The notes: generated from the letters alone by a model not told the origin. A stretch of DNA of 64,000 nucleotides from Dromaius novaehollandiae (GCF_036370855.1 NC_088100.1:108668387-108732386), one strand, 5' to 3'; shown: positions 1 to 12,038, counted from the first letter of the stretch. A program made the numbers and translations.

Positions 1-2039
1 GAACGCTCCCGTCGTGGGCTTGATGCTTATACAAAGCACCACGATGCTTCGGCATTACTGTTGGGGGTAGTGGAGGTTTAAAAAGATGACATATGGATTC
101 ATACAGATATCTATAATGAGTATATGTGCAAATATACAGTGTAGGACAAATGCCCCCATGTATGTCAGAAGTACTGGCTCTATCGTATTTCTGAAGCCCC
201 TCCGCGCCTGGCAAAGCAGGGCTTTCCTCCCATGTGCGTGCGTTTTCTGTGGCCGTGCTACTGAACTCCCTCCCATCTCTGCCTACCCGGGGCCTCCGCT
301 GGCTCCAAACCTGGGGGCGTATTTCAAAATGATCCCGTTAAGTACTGAGGCATCCAAAACCCTCCATCGCTTTAAGTGGCAACTACAGTATTTGTGGTGT
401 GCAGCATCTAGCAGGAAACAGATAAAGAAATAACGTTCATGATTTCTTACCATGGGACTATCGAGGATCCCTTGTCCTGGACCCTGCACCTCTGCAAGCA
501 GACAAGTAAGCAGAAAGGGAGTCCTACCCCACTGAGTTTTCACTGCAAAGCAAGGCAAAAGTACAAGTGGAGGAAAGTATAGCATGCAGGACTTTGCCCG
601 GAGCTCTCATGCTCAGCAGTTGTGGTTTTGGGCAGGTGTTTTGCTGCTGTTAAACCAGCATGGAGGAACACCCAAGCCTTGACCTTGCGGCTATTGCCTT
701 GGTGTCCTGAGGAGGGGATGGCTTGGACAGGACTGGTAGCAAAACCTCCCCCCACCTCATCTTAACCGGCTTCCTCTCCGCTTCAGGGATGAGCACTGGC
801 CGGGCGTCCCTGGCAAGAGGTGCACAGCTGGGTCCGTATCGCACGATGCTGGCCCTGCGTTACGCCAATGGCGGTGCAGCCCCGCACCCCTGGTGTGTGG
901 TGCTCGTTGGCAGTTGCGGGGATATTAGTGGGGAGATGCAGTGGAAATGGCAGGAACAGATCAGCCCCCAAATCTGAGTTGCTGCTGCCCCTGGCACCGC
1001 GCTAGCAAACGGCACAGCTCCCTCAGTGCAAGCCTGGGCAGCGCTAGAGCGGTTTGCGCAGCGGCCTCTTGCCAAGCAGGCAGTCCAGACGCAGCCCCTG
1101 GTGGAAACGGAGACGCAAACCCAGCGCAGCTCCCTCTCCAAACCCCACAACTGCCATCCCTACGAAGCACAATTTTCCACTGCTGCTCTTGCTTGCAGAC
1201 TGTACCAGAGCTTTGCTCAAATTGAAAAGTTTAGGGGCACTTACTTGTCCTTGGGCTAACCCTGTGTTTGAGCAGCTTTTCTCTTTGCATGCTTTTGAGG
1301 GATGGACACATCTTTTCCTGGCTTCTCTTTTGCTCGCTAGCTCGCCAGGTCGCCCCCTCTACAGTGAGCGCTCTGTGATGTTTCTTCTTTTCTCTGCTTT
1401 TTTTCGGCCAAAGCCCAGCCTTCCCGAACGCGAGCACGGAGGCAGCGTGTCCCAGACGGGGCTTTAGCAATACTGCGGCTGCAGCACCTGCTCCTCCCGT
1501 CCCCGCGGGAGCATCAGCGAACCCTGGGTGCCTCTTGGGGATCCTCCCATGCTACCGACCAGCCGTCTGACGAAGGCAGCCAAGTTTTTCTCTCCCAGCC
1601 CTTCCTAGCTGGCCAGGCCCTAACCTGCACCAGAAATCATGTGCACCGCCGCGCTGCTGCCTGCGAGTCAGGTCACGCTTGCAGCTTGCGCTGGGACACG
1701 GCACAACACGGTTTCTCGGGCAGCCGTGCTCCGCGCCCAGGCGGGCACCGCTCCGGGCCTGCTCGCGGCGACCCTGAGCCGCCTCCCGCGCACCTGCGCT
1801 GCGCTCGAGCGCGGCACGGCAGCCGTTCGGGGGCGCGGGTGCCCATGGCGGGGCCGGCCGCACGTGCTGGTCCTCGGCGAGGCGGGCCGCGGGCTGCAGC
1901 TGTGCCCGTCTGCTCCAGGCCGCTGGCTGTTCGCGCGGCACATGGCAGGCAAGGCGCCCGGTGACACGTTCGTCAGTGGCACCTGGTGCCTGGCGGGGAC
2001 GGGGCTGGGTTGTGGCGGGCACGGACGTGGTGTGCAGGG
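1..2039. other. Upstream spacer, no gene recognised
   Basis: No reading frame here shows a recognisable protein. Base composition rises from mixed to GC-rich with many CpGs from about 1730 onward, so this part may belong to the CpG island cluster upstream of GPR75. In mammals PSME4 lies directly upstream of GPR75 on the same strand, so the 3' UTR of PSME4 could fall here, but I could not recognise any PSME4 coding sequence. Long open frames on the minus strand (about 1552-4005) are by-products of GC-rich, stop-poor sequence and of the minisatellite that follows. Confidence 0.5.
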
Positions 2040-2660
2040 GCTGCACGCGGGGCACCAGCGTGTGTGGGCTCATGGGGTAGGTGCGTGGGGCTGTGGGTTC
2101 AGGGCTGTGTGCAGGTGCAGGGGTGTGGCGTAGGGGTGTGTGCAGGTGTAGGGGTGTGCAGGTGTGGTGCAGGGGGTGCACGAGGTGTGTGGAGGTGTGC
2201 TGCAGGGGTACATGTGGGAGCAGGGGGGTGCAGAGATGTGTGTGTGTGTAGGGGTGTGTGCAGGGCTGTGCATGCAGGTGTAGGGGTGTGTGCAGCTGTA
2301 GGTGTCTGGGTGTGCGTGCAGGGGTGTGTCTGTGCAGGTGTAGGGATGCGTGCAGGTGTAGGTGTCCATGCAGCTGTAGGTGTCTATGTGTGGGTGCAGG
2401 GGTGTGTGTGTGCAGGTGTAGGAGTGTGTGCAGGCATAGGTGTCTGTGCAGGTGTAGGGGTCTGGGTGTGGGTGCATGGGTGTGTGCATGTAGGTGTCCG
2501 AGTGTGCGTGCAGGTGTAGGGGTGTGTGCAGGTGTAGGGATATGGGTGCAAGGGTGTGTGCATGCAGGTGTAGATGTCCAGGGGTGGGTGCAGGGGTGTG
2601 TGCAGGTGTAGGGCTGCGTGTGAATGTCTGGGGATGCGCAGATGCAGGGCTGTGTGTTCC
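2040..2660. repeat. GT-rich minisatellite upstream of GPR75
   Basis: About 600 bp are built from degenerate copies of a unit close to GGTGTGTGCAGGTGTAGG, with variants such as GGTGTCTGGGTGTGGGTGCA and hints of a longer repeat made of several units. The plus strand is nearly all G and T with regular GCA; the minus strand is C/A-rich. Copies differ by single changes and small length shifts, so this is an imperfect variable-number tandem repeat. It has few stops in several frames and so yields spurious long frames rich in Thr-His-Cys on the minus strand. It sits roughly 0.5-1 kb before the GPR75 start codon. Confidence 0.9.
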
Positions 2661-2769
2661 CGCCCGGGCTTGTGTAGGTGCACGTGTGCGGTGCGCGTGC
2701 CCGTGCTCCCGCGTGTGCGTGTGCGCGCGCTGCCCGGCTGTGCGCACACGGCGGCCGGGACCGCTGCCT

Positions 2770-2770
<1 letters not shown>

Positions 2771-2804
<34 letters not shown>
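2771..2804 (+). repeat. (CCG)11 trinucleotide tract
   Basis: This is an uninterrupted run of CCG, about eleven copies, inside the CpG island about 320 bp before the GPR75 ATG. If the transcript begins upstream of it, the tract lies in the 5' UTR, the same setting as the expandable CGG tracts known at some human genes. Whether it varies in length is unknown. Confidence 0.9.
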
Positions 2805-2951
2805 GCCGGCCCCGCTCGCCGCCCGCCCGGAGCGGCGCCGGCGCCGCGGCGGCCGGAGGCAGCGGGGGGCGGGGGACGCTGCCGCGGGCGCGGGGGGCGG
2901 CGGCTCGGCCCGGCCCGGCCCCGCGGGGCGGCGGCGGCGGCGGCGGGCGCC

Positions 2952-3109
2952 ATGGCGGGGCGGGCGGCGCCATGGCGGGGGCAGCCGTGAGGGAGCGGGG
3001 GCGGCGCGGGGGGGGCGGCGGCGGGGCCCCGCTGAGCGGCGCGGCTGCGTCCGCGGCGGCCGCGTCCGGGCGGGTCGGCGCCGCCATGGGCCGGCCGCGG
3101 CCGCGGTGA
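2952..3109 (+). other. Overlapping uORFs in the GPR75 leader
   Basis: Two ATGs in strong context (G at -3, G at +4) precede the GPR75 start. The first, at 2952, opens a 12-codon frame ending at 2990. The second, at 2972, opens a 45-codon frame ending with TGA at 3107-3109, only 17 nt before the main ATG at 3127; a third ATG at 3086 lies in that same frame. None is in frame with GPR75. If the mRNA begins upstream of 2952, these would be expected to lower or regulate GPR75 translation. Their peptides (Arg/Gly/Ala-rich) have no recognisable domain and are unlikely to be functional proteins. Confidence 0.45.
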
Positions 3110-3126
3110 GGCGGCGGCGGCGGAGG

Positions 3127-4773
3127 ATGAACGTGTCTGGGCGGCTGGCGGCGGCGGCGGGCGCGGAGAAGCCGCCCCCCGGCTCGCTGGCGCCGCTGCT
3201 GCCGCTGGGCGGGAACGGCTCGGCCGCGGCCGGGCCCGGGGAGCCGCGGGAGGCGGTGCACGCGGCCACGCTGGCGGCCTGCGCCGCCCTGCTCGCCCTC
3301 GTCTTCTGCCTGGGCTCCTACGGGAACCTCATCGTCTTCTTGTCCTTCTTCGACCCGGCGCTCAGGAAGTTCCGGACCAACTTCGACTTCATGATCCTCA
3401 ACCTGTCCTTCTGCGACCTGTGCCTCTGCGGCGTGGCCGCCCCCATGTTCGCCTTCGTGCTCTTCTTCGGCTCGGCCAGGGGCGTCCCCAGCGCCTTCTG
3501 CTTCACCTTCCACCTCGCCGGCTCTGGCTTCATCATCATGTCGCTCAAGACAGTGGCCGTGATCGCCCTTCACCGGCTGCGCATGGTGCTGGGGAAGCAG
3601 CCCCACTGCACCACCTCCTTCCCCTGCACCCTGCTCCTCACCCTGCTCTTGTGGGCCACCAGCTTCACCCTGGCCACCCTGGCCACCCTCAAAACCCGCA
3701 GGTCCCGCCTCTGCCTCCCCATGTCCAGCTTCGCCAGCGGTGAGGGAAGGGTCATCCTCTACTTCTACGTGACCGACTTCATCTGCTGCGTGGTTGTGGT
3801 GTCCATCTCCTACGTCATGATAGCTCAGGCCTTGCGAAGGAACGCCCAGGTGAGGAAGTGCCCGCCCGTCGTCGCGGTGGACGCCTCCCGTCTGCAGCCC
3901 TTTGCTGGGCCGCCTGCAGCCGGGGCTGCCAACGGCCTGCAGTGCACTGTGCCCGCCCTGTACAGGAACCAGAGCTACAGCAAACCGCAGCACGTGCAGA
4001 CTCACGGCTACGGGAAGCCCCTCAGCCAGCTGCCGGCCCCTGCCGCCAGCAGGCTCCAGCTCGTGTCGGCGGTGAATCTGTCCGCAGCCAAAGACTCCAG
4101 GGCAGTGGTGACGTGCGTCGTCATTGTGCTTTCTGTCTTAGTTTGCTGTCTCCCCCTGGGGATCTCTTTGGTGCAGGACATACTGTCCAGCAGTGGTGGC
4201 TTTGTTCTCTACCAGTTTGAGCTGTGTGGATTTACCCTCATATTTTTCAAATCTGGATTAAATCCTTTCATATATTCCCGCAACAGTGCTGGACTTAGGA
4301 GGCGGGTCCTCTGGTGCCTGCAGTATGTAGCCCTTGTCTTTTTCTGCTGCAAGCAGAAGACAAGGCTTCGAGCCATGGGCAAAGGGAGTCTGGAAGTCAA
4401 CAGGAATAAGTCATCCCACCACGAAACCAATTCAGCTTACATGTTGTCTCCAAAACCTCAGAAAAAGTTTGTGGACCAAGCCTGCGGTCCTAGTCACTCC
4501 AAGGAAAGCGTGCTGAGTCCCAAGGCTTCTGTCGGGCATCAGCACTACGCACAGAGCAGCTCAACGCCCATGAACACCCGAATCGAACCGTATTATAGTA
4601 TCTATAACAGCAGCCCTTCCCAGGAAGTGAGCACCCCAAATAGCTTACAGCCAGTGAACTCGACTTTCGGATTTGCCAAATCCTATATTGCCATGCATTA
4701 TCATACCACCAATGACCTGGTACGAGATTATGATAGTGCTTCAACTAAGCAGATACCAGTACCGTCGGTGTAA
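3127..4773 (+). CDS. GPR75: G protein-coupled receptor 75
   Basis: This single-exon frame encodes 548 aa (human GPR75 is 540). From TM1 onward it follows human GPR75 almost throughout, for example FCLGSYGN at the end of TM1, [15 protein letters not shown] in TM2, and the C-terminal tail ending KQIPVPSV. Seven membrane spans run from about residue 45 to 385. The usual DRY motif after TM3 is HRL (149-151), as in human GPR75, and TM7 carries NPFIY (379-383). N-glycosylation sites lie at N2 and N30. The N-terminal 45 residues are Ala/Gly/Pro-rich and diverged. A long third intracellular loop (about 238-325) and a long Ser-rich tail are family traits. The start at 3127 (A at -3, MNVSG versus human MNSTG) is chosen over upstream in-frame non-ATG codons. 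It is a Gq-linked plasma-membrane receptor; CCL5 and 20-HETE have been proposed as ligands, and human loss-of-function variants are linked to leanness. Confidence 0.97.
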   Translation: MNVSGRLAAAAGAEKPPPGSLAPLLPLGGNGSAAAGPGEPREAVHAATLAACAALLALVFCLGSYGNLIVFLSFFDPALRKFRTNFDFMILNLSFCDLCLCGVAAPMFAFVLFFGSARGVPSAFCFTFHLAGSGFIIMSLKTVAVIALHRLRMVLGKQPHCTTSFPCTLLLTLLLWATSFTLATLATLKTRRSRLCLPMSSFASGEGRVILYFYVTDFICCVVVVSISYVMIAQALRRNAQVRKCPPVVAVDASRLQPFAGPPAAGAANGLQCTVPALYRNQSYSKPQHVQTHGYGKPLSQLPAPAASRLQLVSAVNLSAAKDSRAVVTCVVIVLSVLVCCLPLGISLVQDILSSSGGFVLYQFELCGFTLIFFKSGLNPFIYSRNSAGLRRRVLWCLQYVALVFFCCKQKTRLRAMGKGSLEVNRNKSSHHETNSAYMLSPKPQKKFVDQACGPSHSKESVLSPKASVGHQHYAQSSSTPMNTRIEPYYSIYNSSPSQEVSTPNSLQPVNSTFGFAKSYIAMHYHTTNDLVRDYDSASTKQIPVPSV

Positions 4774-5066
4774 CCTTAAGTGTGCCACAGATAACTGTTC
4801 TGATTCAGTGGATCCCCTTCTTTGCTTTTATTAACAATTATTCTAAACTCAAAGATACAGTATTGCTGTACAGGTGCCAATGGAAAAATACCATTATTGT
4901 TAATATCCAGCTATTTGCATTTGAAGTAAATACTAGGATATTACTTCCATGATACTTTCTTGAAATTGTGTGGCAAGTCAAAAAGCGCATATTTTAGATT
5001 TGTATTCGGAATCGTTACATAAGAGTGTTTTTGTTACTGATTTTTACTGCTGAAAGAGTAAAAAAA

Positions 5067-5072
5067 AATAAA
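5067..5072 (+). terminator. GPR75: GPR75 polyadenylation signal
   Basis: AATAAA follows an A-rich run about 290 nt after the GPR75 stop codon, giving a short AT-rich 3' UTR. A second AATAAA at 5478-5483 is an alternative downstream site. Confidence 0.55.
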
Positions 5073-7439
5073 CACTAGAAATATGTCATTCATTTTGTCA
5101 CGAGGCAAACTATCTCAGAGACTATCTGAGACTGCGCCAAAAGTATTATCCATTAAATTGCACGCTTGCTGCATTTTCAAGAAGGAAGAATTTGGAGGAT
5201 GCTTGGTACTGTGATACTTAGGTTTAAACCCATTTTCGTTGCAGAAGTTGAAAGACTTGGTGAAAATGATTTTGTTGTAGCAAGTGTCAGTAATAACAAA
5301 AGTTTTCTCTATCCCAGGATAAAATTCTGATTCCATTGAGGTAAACGGCAAAATTTCTATAAACTTCAACTTTAGGTTAGCGTTTCAAACTCTGCTTTCT
5401 AAAGCAGGGCTAGGCTATTTACAAATAGCAATATATTGCTACTAGGGAAGGACTTTTGAGAGGTATTGTGGCACTGTAATAAACCTTTGAAATATCTCTA
5501 TTAATTTCTGCTGTACATTTATTTTAAGGATTGGTGCCATTATATACCCCTGAATAATGTTTTGAGAAATATTTTTTCAGCTGATGCAAATAACCGTGCA
5601 ATACCTAATTATAGGTTTTATTTGAGAACATAAACGATTACTGCAATATTGTAATACTGACATCCGTTAGTAATGCAGTCACCTCTGGAGCTTTCTAACT
5701 CATAAACATAAAACACAAAGAGTCATATTGCTGGTTGTTTTTTGTCTATGACTTTATAGTGGATATATAAGTGGATTTGGGGGGGATTCAGTGGTGATAT
5801 TCCCAACAGGCAGAGCTGACAGCTATTAACATATTTAAAAACAGAATGACCAAGTAACAAGATGACTACACTTTTTTGAGATTTTCTTATGTAGTAAAAT
5901 TTTAAAAAATCTAATGTCAATTTGATTTAAAGATTAATGTCTACTTATATACTCTATCTGTTGATCAACACAGTGATCAAATAATATAAGTTAAATAGTT
6001 TTTTTATAAATGTGACAGCTTGTGTTATTGTGTCGTGTTGTTGAAATTGCTAATGAAACAATGATTTGGAAGCAAATTTTTTATTTTAAATTCCTAACAA
6101 TCTTCACTTTAAGTGGTCAGATTTCAAAGCACATAATCACCTTCTGTGGACTTCATCAGAGCCTTAGTATCTCTGCAATAATTGTGCTGCTGACTTTGGT
6201 GCCTGAATATGGACTTAGGTGCCTCATTTTAGGAAGATGTCAGATCTTTAGCAGAGTTACAGTGATGTATTCCAAAAAGATGATTTGTTATTTTAGAAAC
6301 AGAAACCATTCACGTCATTGCAGCATGTGAGTTGTTGGTTTAGGTTGTTTGTTAACTATTTTCAAGCTTTTCCTGGAAGAGTATTACACTTGTGACGAGT
6401 GTTGTTTAATACACTGAATTTTAATTAATTTTGAATAATTCAAGACAGCTTTCTTGCAATAAAATGGATGTGAACAACTTTCTGATACAAATGTAAAATT
6501 GAAATCATTTCGATAGGTCTTTTCTCTCTGCCCAGATATTTTTCTCTATGAATATCATGGCTCTTTCTAAAGTAATTATAAAAGATAACTAAAAGATCTC
6601 TGTCTTGTTTGTTTTTTCTGTCTTTGCATTTCTCTTTAGTACCAAATCTCCTAATTTGGAGGAAAAGATATGTGGGATCCTGTGTTTTTGTCTCAAACGA
6701 CAAATTATTAGCAGAAAATTACAGTTTCAGTTTGGGAAGAGTGTAGGGCAGGACCCTGACAAATGATTGCAAGATGGGATCCTTCATGTACTTTGAGAGA
6801 GCTTAAGGTGTCCGTTAGACTGGATCTGGCATTAAGCAGTTCTTGGTTTTGCTGTGTGTGTACATGACTCCATACTGTGCATTTGCTTTGAATCACGTGA
6901 ACTTCATCTTATGACAGAAGATTTTACCTTTCTCACCTTAGTCACAAAAGTAATTTGCATTGAATATTAATGTGGGAGTAAAGTGAGAAGGGTATGGCTT
7001 TAGAATAGAAGGGGGTTTTATTGCCCTTGTGTGATATTTTATAAAGACAAAGGAAGTGAAGTCCCTTTAAAGCACATTGTAATGTTTTTCTGCTCTTAAC
7101 TGTTGGTGCAGATTGCATTCCTATACCTCTAAAGTGTTGATATGTTTGTAGTGTCAGATGAGAGAACAGTATCTGAATTAAGTTGTCAATTGTATTAAAT
7201 AACTGCGTTTCTGAGGAGGTTTATGAATGTAGCGAATAGAATAGGGGTTGGCTTTTACAAATATGTAGCCACAATTTCATGGAAGTGAATCATAAACTGA
7301 AGTATCAGTTATCATAAGATAAAAATTACTTGCTTTGTAATCTTCTGTAGTATCTTTTCTTTTTTCCTTTAGCCCCCTTGTCAGAGCAGAACTCTCTTCT
7401 GCTGAATACAGAACCAATATAACATAAAACATGATTGCT
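5073..7439. other. AT-rich intergenic spacer
   Basis: No gene is recognised between the GPR75 3' end and the old LINE that follows. The frame at 6022-6330 (+) has no recognisable domain and is probably chance. A short piece near 6190-6235 with 'gacttaggtgcctcattttag' type sequence resembles old interspersed repeats seen in reptile and bird genomes, but I cannot name it. Confidence 0.5.
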
Positions 7440-8035
7440 AGGTTAAAAAAATTAGCAATCCAGTTAAGACAAGGAGCAACAGAATGATTGAAGAAGGAGT
7501 TGGATAATTTTTATGAAAAGAGTCTGAGAAGAGAGGAGATGAGTAAGAGAGTAAGTGATAAAAGTATGTGAATAATGAATGGTTTAGAAGTAGGCTTGAA
7601 GTTAATGGAGTCCAATCCATAACACAAGAACAAGAAAGCATTTTATGAATATGTAAGGTGGCAAACTCAAGACTGATAAAATGTACTTTTCTTATACCCC
7701 ATACTTACAGTGTGGAACTCATTGCTGCAGAACTGTTGAGAAAAGACTAGTAAGGTTTAACAGGTACTTTAACATTTATGTGGGTAGTAGGAATATCAGG
7801 AGTCTGATAGCTAATGCCAACACGTTTTGGAATGGATATGAAATTTTAAATTAAAATTAATTTGGAATTAAAGCAATCTTTGCTTTCTGTGATTAAGATG
7901 AACCCATCATCGTGGAACAGATTATCCAGCATATGTTTACTGTTAACTTCTTTTGAAGTTTCTGGCATTGGTTGCTGTCACAGATGCAATACTGTCCTAG
8001 ATAAAGTGATGACTGCTTTTTACCTCTCTTCTTTG
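7440..8035 (+). repeat. Ancient CR1-clade LINE 3' remnant
   Basis: From memory of amniote CR1/L3-type consensus sequences, this stretch follows the end of ORF2 and the 3' UTR in the plus direction. Landmarks in order are ACACAAGAACAAG near 7623, GTGGAACTCATTGCTGCAG near 7714, CATTTATGTGGGTAGTAGGA near 7772, GGAACAGATTATCCAG near 7914 and a GGTTGCTGTCACAGATGCAA block near 7972, matching the 'lesser known' family end in which a detection-like CACTGTCAGAGACAGGATACT occurs. The copy is highly diverged and broken by many small indels, so it is old, probably older than the radiation of modern birds. A RepeatMasker run would settle the subfamily. Confidence 0.68.
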
Positions 8036-10779
8036 TGGGAGTTAATAGAAGTGAGGTTGAGGAAAACATTACTGAGATTATATACACCAGATGTGTGGGC
8101 AGCTAGAGGTGAATTTGTTTTGGGGGAGGAGTTGGAATTTGTTTTAAAATGTTTTTACTTTTGAAATCCTTTTGATCATCCATTTTGTGTTTTTGATTTG
8201 GCAGTGTGTCATAATGATGCTGGTAAATGCAGGCAAGATTTTAAGAAAATTGTCCCCTAAATAATCTTCAGTAGTCCTCCATCTGAAGCACTGGGAATAA
8301 AAAGCAAAGAGAGCTTCTGAGCTGCAAGGGTTGTGCTTGTTTGCACCATTGTCTTTTCACCTACTTCCATTGGATGGTGAGGCAGGACTATAGAGAGCAA
8401 CAAGAGGTGTTCACGACGGAAACTGAGAGAGAAGGATGGTAAGGGTTAAGAAAATGCCGTATTTCTCTTCCTGATGAAGATCTGCCTAGTAAAGTTGGAA
8501 GCTGGGAAGCAGAAAAATGATGTGGCCTTCATTTCATTCATCTTATTTTATTCTCTTGCAGGCTGCTAGGACCGTGCAAATCAAGATGATGCTAACTCAG
8601 CAATTTATCTGTAGTATCTTTTTGCTCCAGAAAGAGTGCATGGCAGACTCAGGTGGATGTTGGACTTTTCTGTTCATGGAAATGTGTCCCAAAGAATATT
8701 TTACACTCCATAACTACCATATGAAGAATACACCATGTCTTTTGTGAGAAAGTGCAGCTAAGCTGCCTGTGTAAGATGCGCCCATGGTTAATGGGATACC
8801 AGTGTTTTTTTTTTTTTAATCTAATTAGGACTCTGAATCAAAGTTCTAGGCATAAATGTTAAAGAATACTGATTGTAGAAGCCTTCATGTTGGCTTACGG
8901 ATATATTGTACTGTATGGCTTTCAAAAAGAGGGTGCACGGGGAGTTTCACCCTGGGCACACAAAACTATGGGCATTTAAATACACCAAGATTTTTGTGAA
9001 AATGTATGCTCTGCTTTGTGGGCAATGCTTACTGATAGAAAAAAAGTATAGATTAGCAGGATTTCTGTAACAATATTTCTGTGGCTGTAAGGACAATTAG
9101 TACAGTTGCATGGAAAATTCAGGCTTGAATATAAGGAATTCATCAAACGTTAAGAATGTGTTGATCATAATTGCATTTGGTGTTGGATTTTTAAGAGAAA
9201 AACTGCAAAACTTGATGCTTAAGTTGTATTTGAAATATATCAAACAGAACAAACACTACTGTGTAGGATTTTAATCAGTAGCAGAAAATTGTATTCTTTT
9301 TCTCATCTTGTTGCAATTGTCCATAATAATTCCTGTTTTACGTAAACAAACAGTTGGTTTAATACCTTAAAATAATAGCATAGGTTTGCAGAGATTAAGG
9401 TGGTGTCTTAATGGACATTCCCTAGGTATGCCTTTTGTCTCTTTTGAATGCTTTTTTTTCTTTTTTACTATTTAAGAGGAGTCAATTTGGATTAATTACT
9501 AAGACATTAACAGTCTGCAACTTACTCCACAGAAACAGCAGTTACATTCTGAACAGTTTAGTTTCAGATTACAGTCTTCTGAGTTGAACACAATTTTTAT
9601 TAAACCAATCACAAGTTAATGCTGTGTTCATCCATGTGCTTCTATAGCTGATCAAGGATTGTATTTCAGACCTGTAATGTTAATAAAATGAATTCTTTTT
9701 CTACATTTTCATTTGAATGTGGTTCTCCTGTGGAACTTACTCTAAACAGAAGCTGGGCTCCTCTCTTTATGCACCTCTCTCAGTATTATTAACATCTATC
9801 TGCAGGTGAATTATTTTTTCTATTATTTCTATTTTTTCTACAAGTGCAGGCTAGGTTCCGGGAAGGCAAACTGCTTGTATCTTGCCTTAATAATACAGAT
9901 TTTTTGTAAGGTGAATGCTGCCTTCATTTATTCTGACACATCTCCTCATCGGTTTTAATTTAGCACTTCAGCAGCAATTGTGCAACCAGTGTGTTTGCAC
10001 CAATGTCAAGGGAGGGCAGAGGGTTACATGAACAGCCCTGCCACTGAATGTCTTCAAACAAGGCTGTGTGTACTGCGCATACCAGGGGAAAAAAGCCCAT
10101 CTCTTTCTCTCACCATGAAGCTGGCTGCCATGCTGACAGTGACTTAAAAAAGAACAGGAAAATCTGTTGTCACTACAGTCAGCATACACGACTCTTCACG
10201 CTTGTTGAGGAAAGGTGGGTTAGTACAGAGAGAGCACAGATTTCTCTCCTTTCTGGGTTCTGGGTGCAAAGGAAATGGAGATGGTAGAGGAGGCTAAGTC
10301 CTACTGTGTTTTATTTGTACTGATGGAAAACTGGTGAATCAGCACCAGGGGACAAAGAGGAAGGAGGCAATTTCAAAAGTGAAGTACTTCTGGATTTTGC
10401 AAGCACTGCTTCTGTTCTGCAGTGCAACGGATGTAGCTTGCTTTCTTCGATTTGCATAGCAATTTGTCTGTCGTCAACTTCAAGCACTGTGTTTCGTGGA
10501 TATATCAAATACAGTATAAGTAAGGTTAATCAGGACTGCCAAATTCAGTTATAATTGGTAATAAATGCCAATAGCAGGTCACTATCAATTCCTGTTTAAA
10601 ATGGCTTCATGTTTAGTAAGACAAAAAAATGCTTTCATCCATTGCAATCGCTGTTGCCGAAACCTGGTTCCAACAGTCAAACATGCTAAGTGTAACATGT
10701 AGGCTTTTTTTTTTTCTTTATACTAGAAAGCAGCACAGGGAGGGTGAAACTGTGTGTGTAGTGCTCCAGCTGAATCTTA
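8036..10779. other. AT-rich intergenic spacer
   Basis: No gene or named repeat is recognised. The frame at 8517-8747 (+) and others under 80 codons have no family features. A run of twelve T near 8804 is the only simple tract. Confidence 0.5.
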
Positions 10780-11010
10780 CCTTTTTAAAATACATTGCAG
10801 AACGATTATTTTTGCTAATATCTCCTTATTTGGGTTTCACCTTTCCCTTCTTTGGCATCAAAGAAGATAGTTTTTGGCTTATTTTGCATGGAGAGTTGTT
10901 GCCATTCGTTACCAATGACAGCTAAATCCTTTTTAGAGTCTGTTTCCAATGTACTATCCCATACGTTGTACATTGACATTCTACAATCCTGTATCTGTGA
11001 CTTTCCATAC
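10780..11010 (-). repeat. Possible ancient CR1-clade LINE fragment
   Basis: Read on the minus strand, the segment contains ACTCTAAAAAGGATTTAGC followed by TGTCATTGGTAAC and, further on, AAATAAGGAGATATTAGC. This order resembles the CR1/L3 ORF2 region in which 'GAxAAGGATCTxGxxGTCATTGTGGATAAC' precedes 'AATAAGGAGGTTATT'. Only these landmarks are convincing and the remainder is too diverged to follow by eye. Confidence 0.4.
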
Positions 11011-12038
11011 ATAAGTAAGTCTTTTGGGCTTGCTCATTTTATGAATCAATTCAGATTGTACTATGTTAAATAGTTTGTTCTCATGTAGTGTTTATTTACT
11101 GCTGCAGTCTATGGAGTTTTGTTGAATGTGGAAAAGTTAAATCAGCTGGATTTTTGTATTTTCTTTTAATGCAATTAATAAAGTTAAGTAGCACTAGGTG
11201 ATGACCATGACTATGCTGACATAGCACTAAATTCATTTGAAATGGGTCAGGCTGATTTTGTCAAGTGAAACTTTCCTAAATCTAAATAATATCATACAGA
11301 ATTTTCTTGTTTATGCTTCAGAAAATAGCATTCTTCTGAAAGGGTCTGACAGACAATCCATGATCATAGTCTTCTTGTGGCAATAGCATTTAATTAAAGC
11401 ACACACTTACCCATGGCTGACGTACTTGCCTAGCTCTTTCTTGGTCATCTGGTTATATGCCTCAGTCCATAATTATCAAAGATTTTGTAAGCATGATATC
11501 TGGTCTCTTCCACCACTTAAGCAAATGATATGGTAACATGGATTTGTAATTGCATCTCTCAAATGACTACATTGTCTAATCTGTTCCCACTATAAACCAT
11601 AGAAGGAAAGTGCTATCTGTGTACTATTGTGGGTTGTGTTTTTCTTGCCTGTACATGTGTGTTCCCAGCCTAAGCTATATCAGAACTCAGAATCAGAACT
11701 ACATCCTAATCTTTGAACTACACTGTTTTTTATCATTCCTGCAATAATCTTGAAAAGATAGTTGGGATATGTAGTGCGACTACAGCTGTTCTCCATTTCA
11801 GCAGCATCCACAGCATTTTAAGAAATGCTGGAAATAGCTAAGATCAAACACCCAGGAGAAAAAAAAAGGACTGTTTTATCAGTGTTCAGGTCTCAGCTCT
11901 TTGGATAACAGACTTTTTTTCAGACGGAATAATATGCATGCTGCAAACTAATTAGTAACTTCTCATGGGACAGATGTACTGTGACAACCCCCCGAATTCA
12001 ACACAGCAGGCTTTGCAGAAAATAAACACTGAAATGCT
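11011..12038. other. Spacer downstream of TLR15
   Basis: AT-rich sequence with no recognised gene. It lies beyond the 3' end of TLR15 and would hold a longer TLR15 3' UTR if the proximal polyadenylation signal is not used; another AATAAA on the minus strand lies near 11090. Confidence 0.4.

Larger units (their letters stand above)
2690..3126 (+). promoter_or_regulatory. GPR75: CpG island, likely GPR75 promoter and 5' leader
   Basis: The sequence is extremely GC- and CpG-rich and runs straight into the GPR75 coding region. It holds a pure CCG tract, several G-rich runs able to form quadruplexes, and two close copies of GCGCCATGGCGGGG near 2949 and 2969. There is no TATA box, which fits a CpG-island promoter with dispersed initiation. 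No pyrimidine tract followed by AG lies just before the ATG at 3127, so the coding exon probably begins within this island. The exact transcription start cannot be read from sequence. Confidence 0.65.

Noticed and set aside
2070-3269. Second minus-strand frame of 399 codons over the same region
   Set aside because: Same cause: the repeat lacks stops in several frames at once.
1552-4005. Long minus-strand open frame of 817 codons, rich in Thr-His-Cys and Pro-Arg-Ala
   Set aside because: It runs through the minisatellite and CpG island and then antisense to GPR75. The repetitive composition and lack of any domain show it is a stop-poor artefact.
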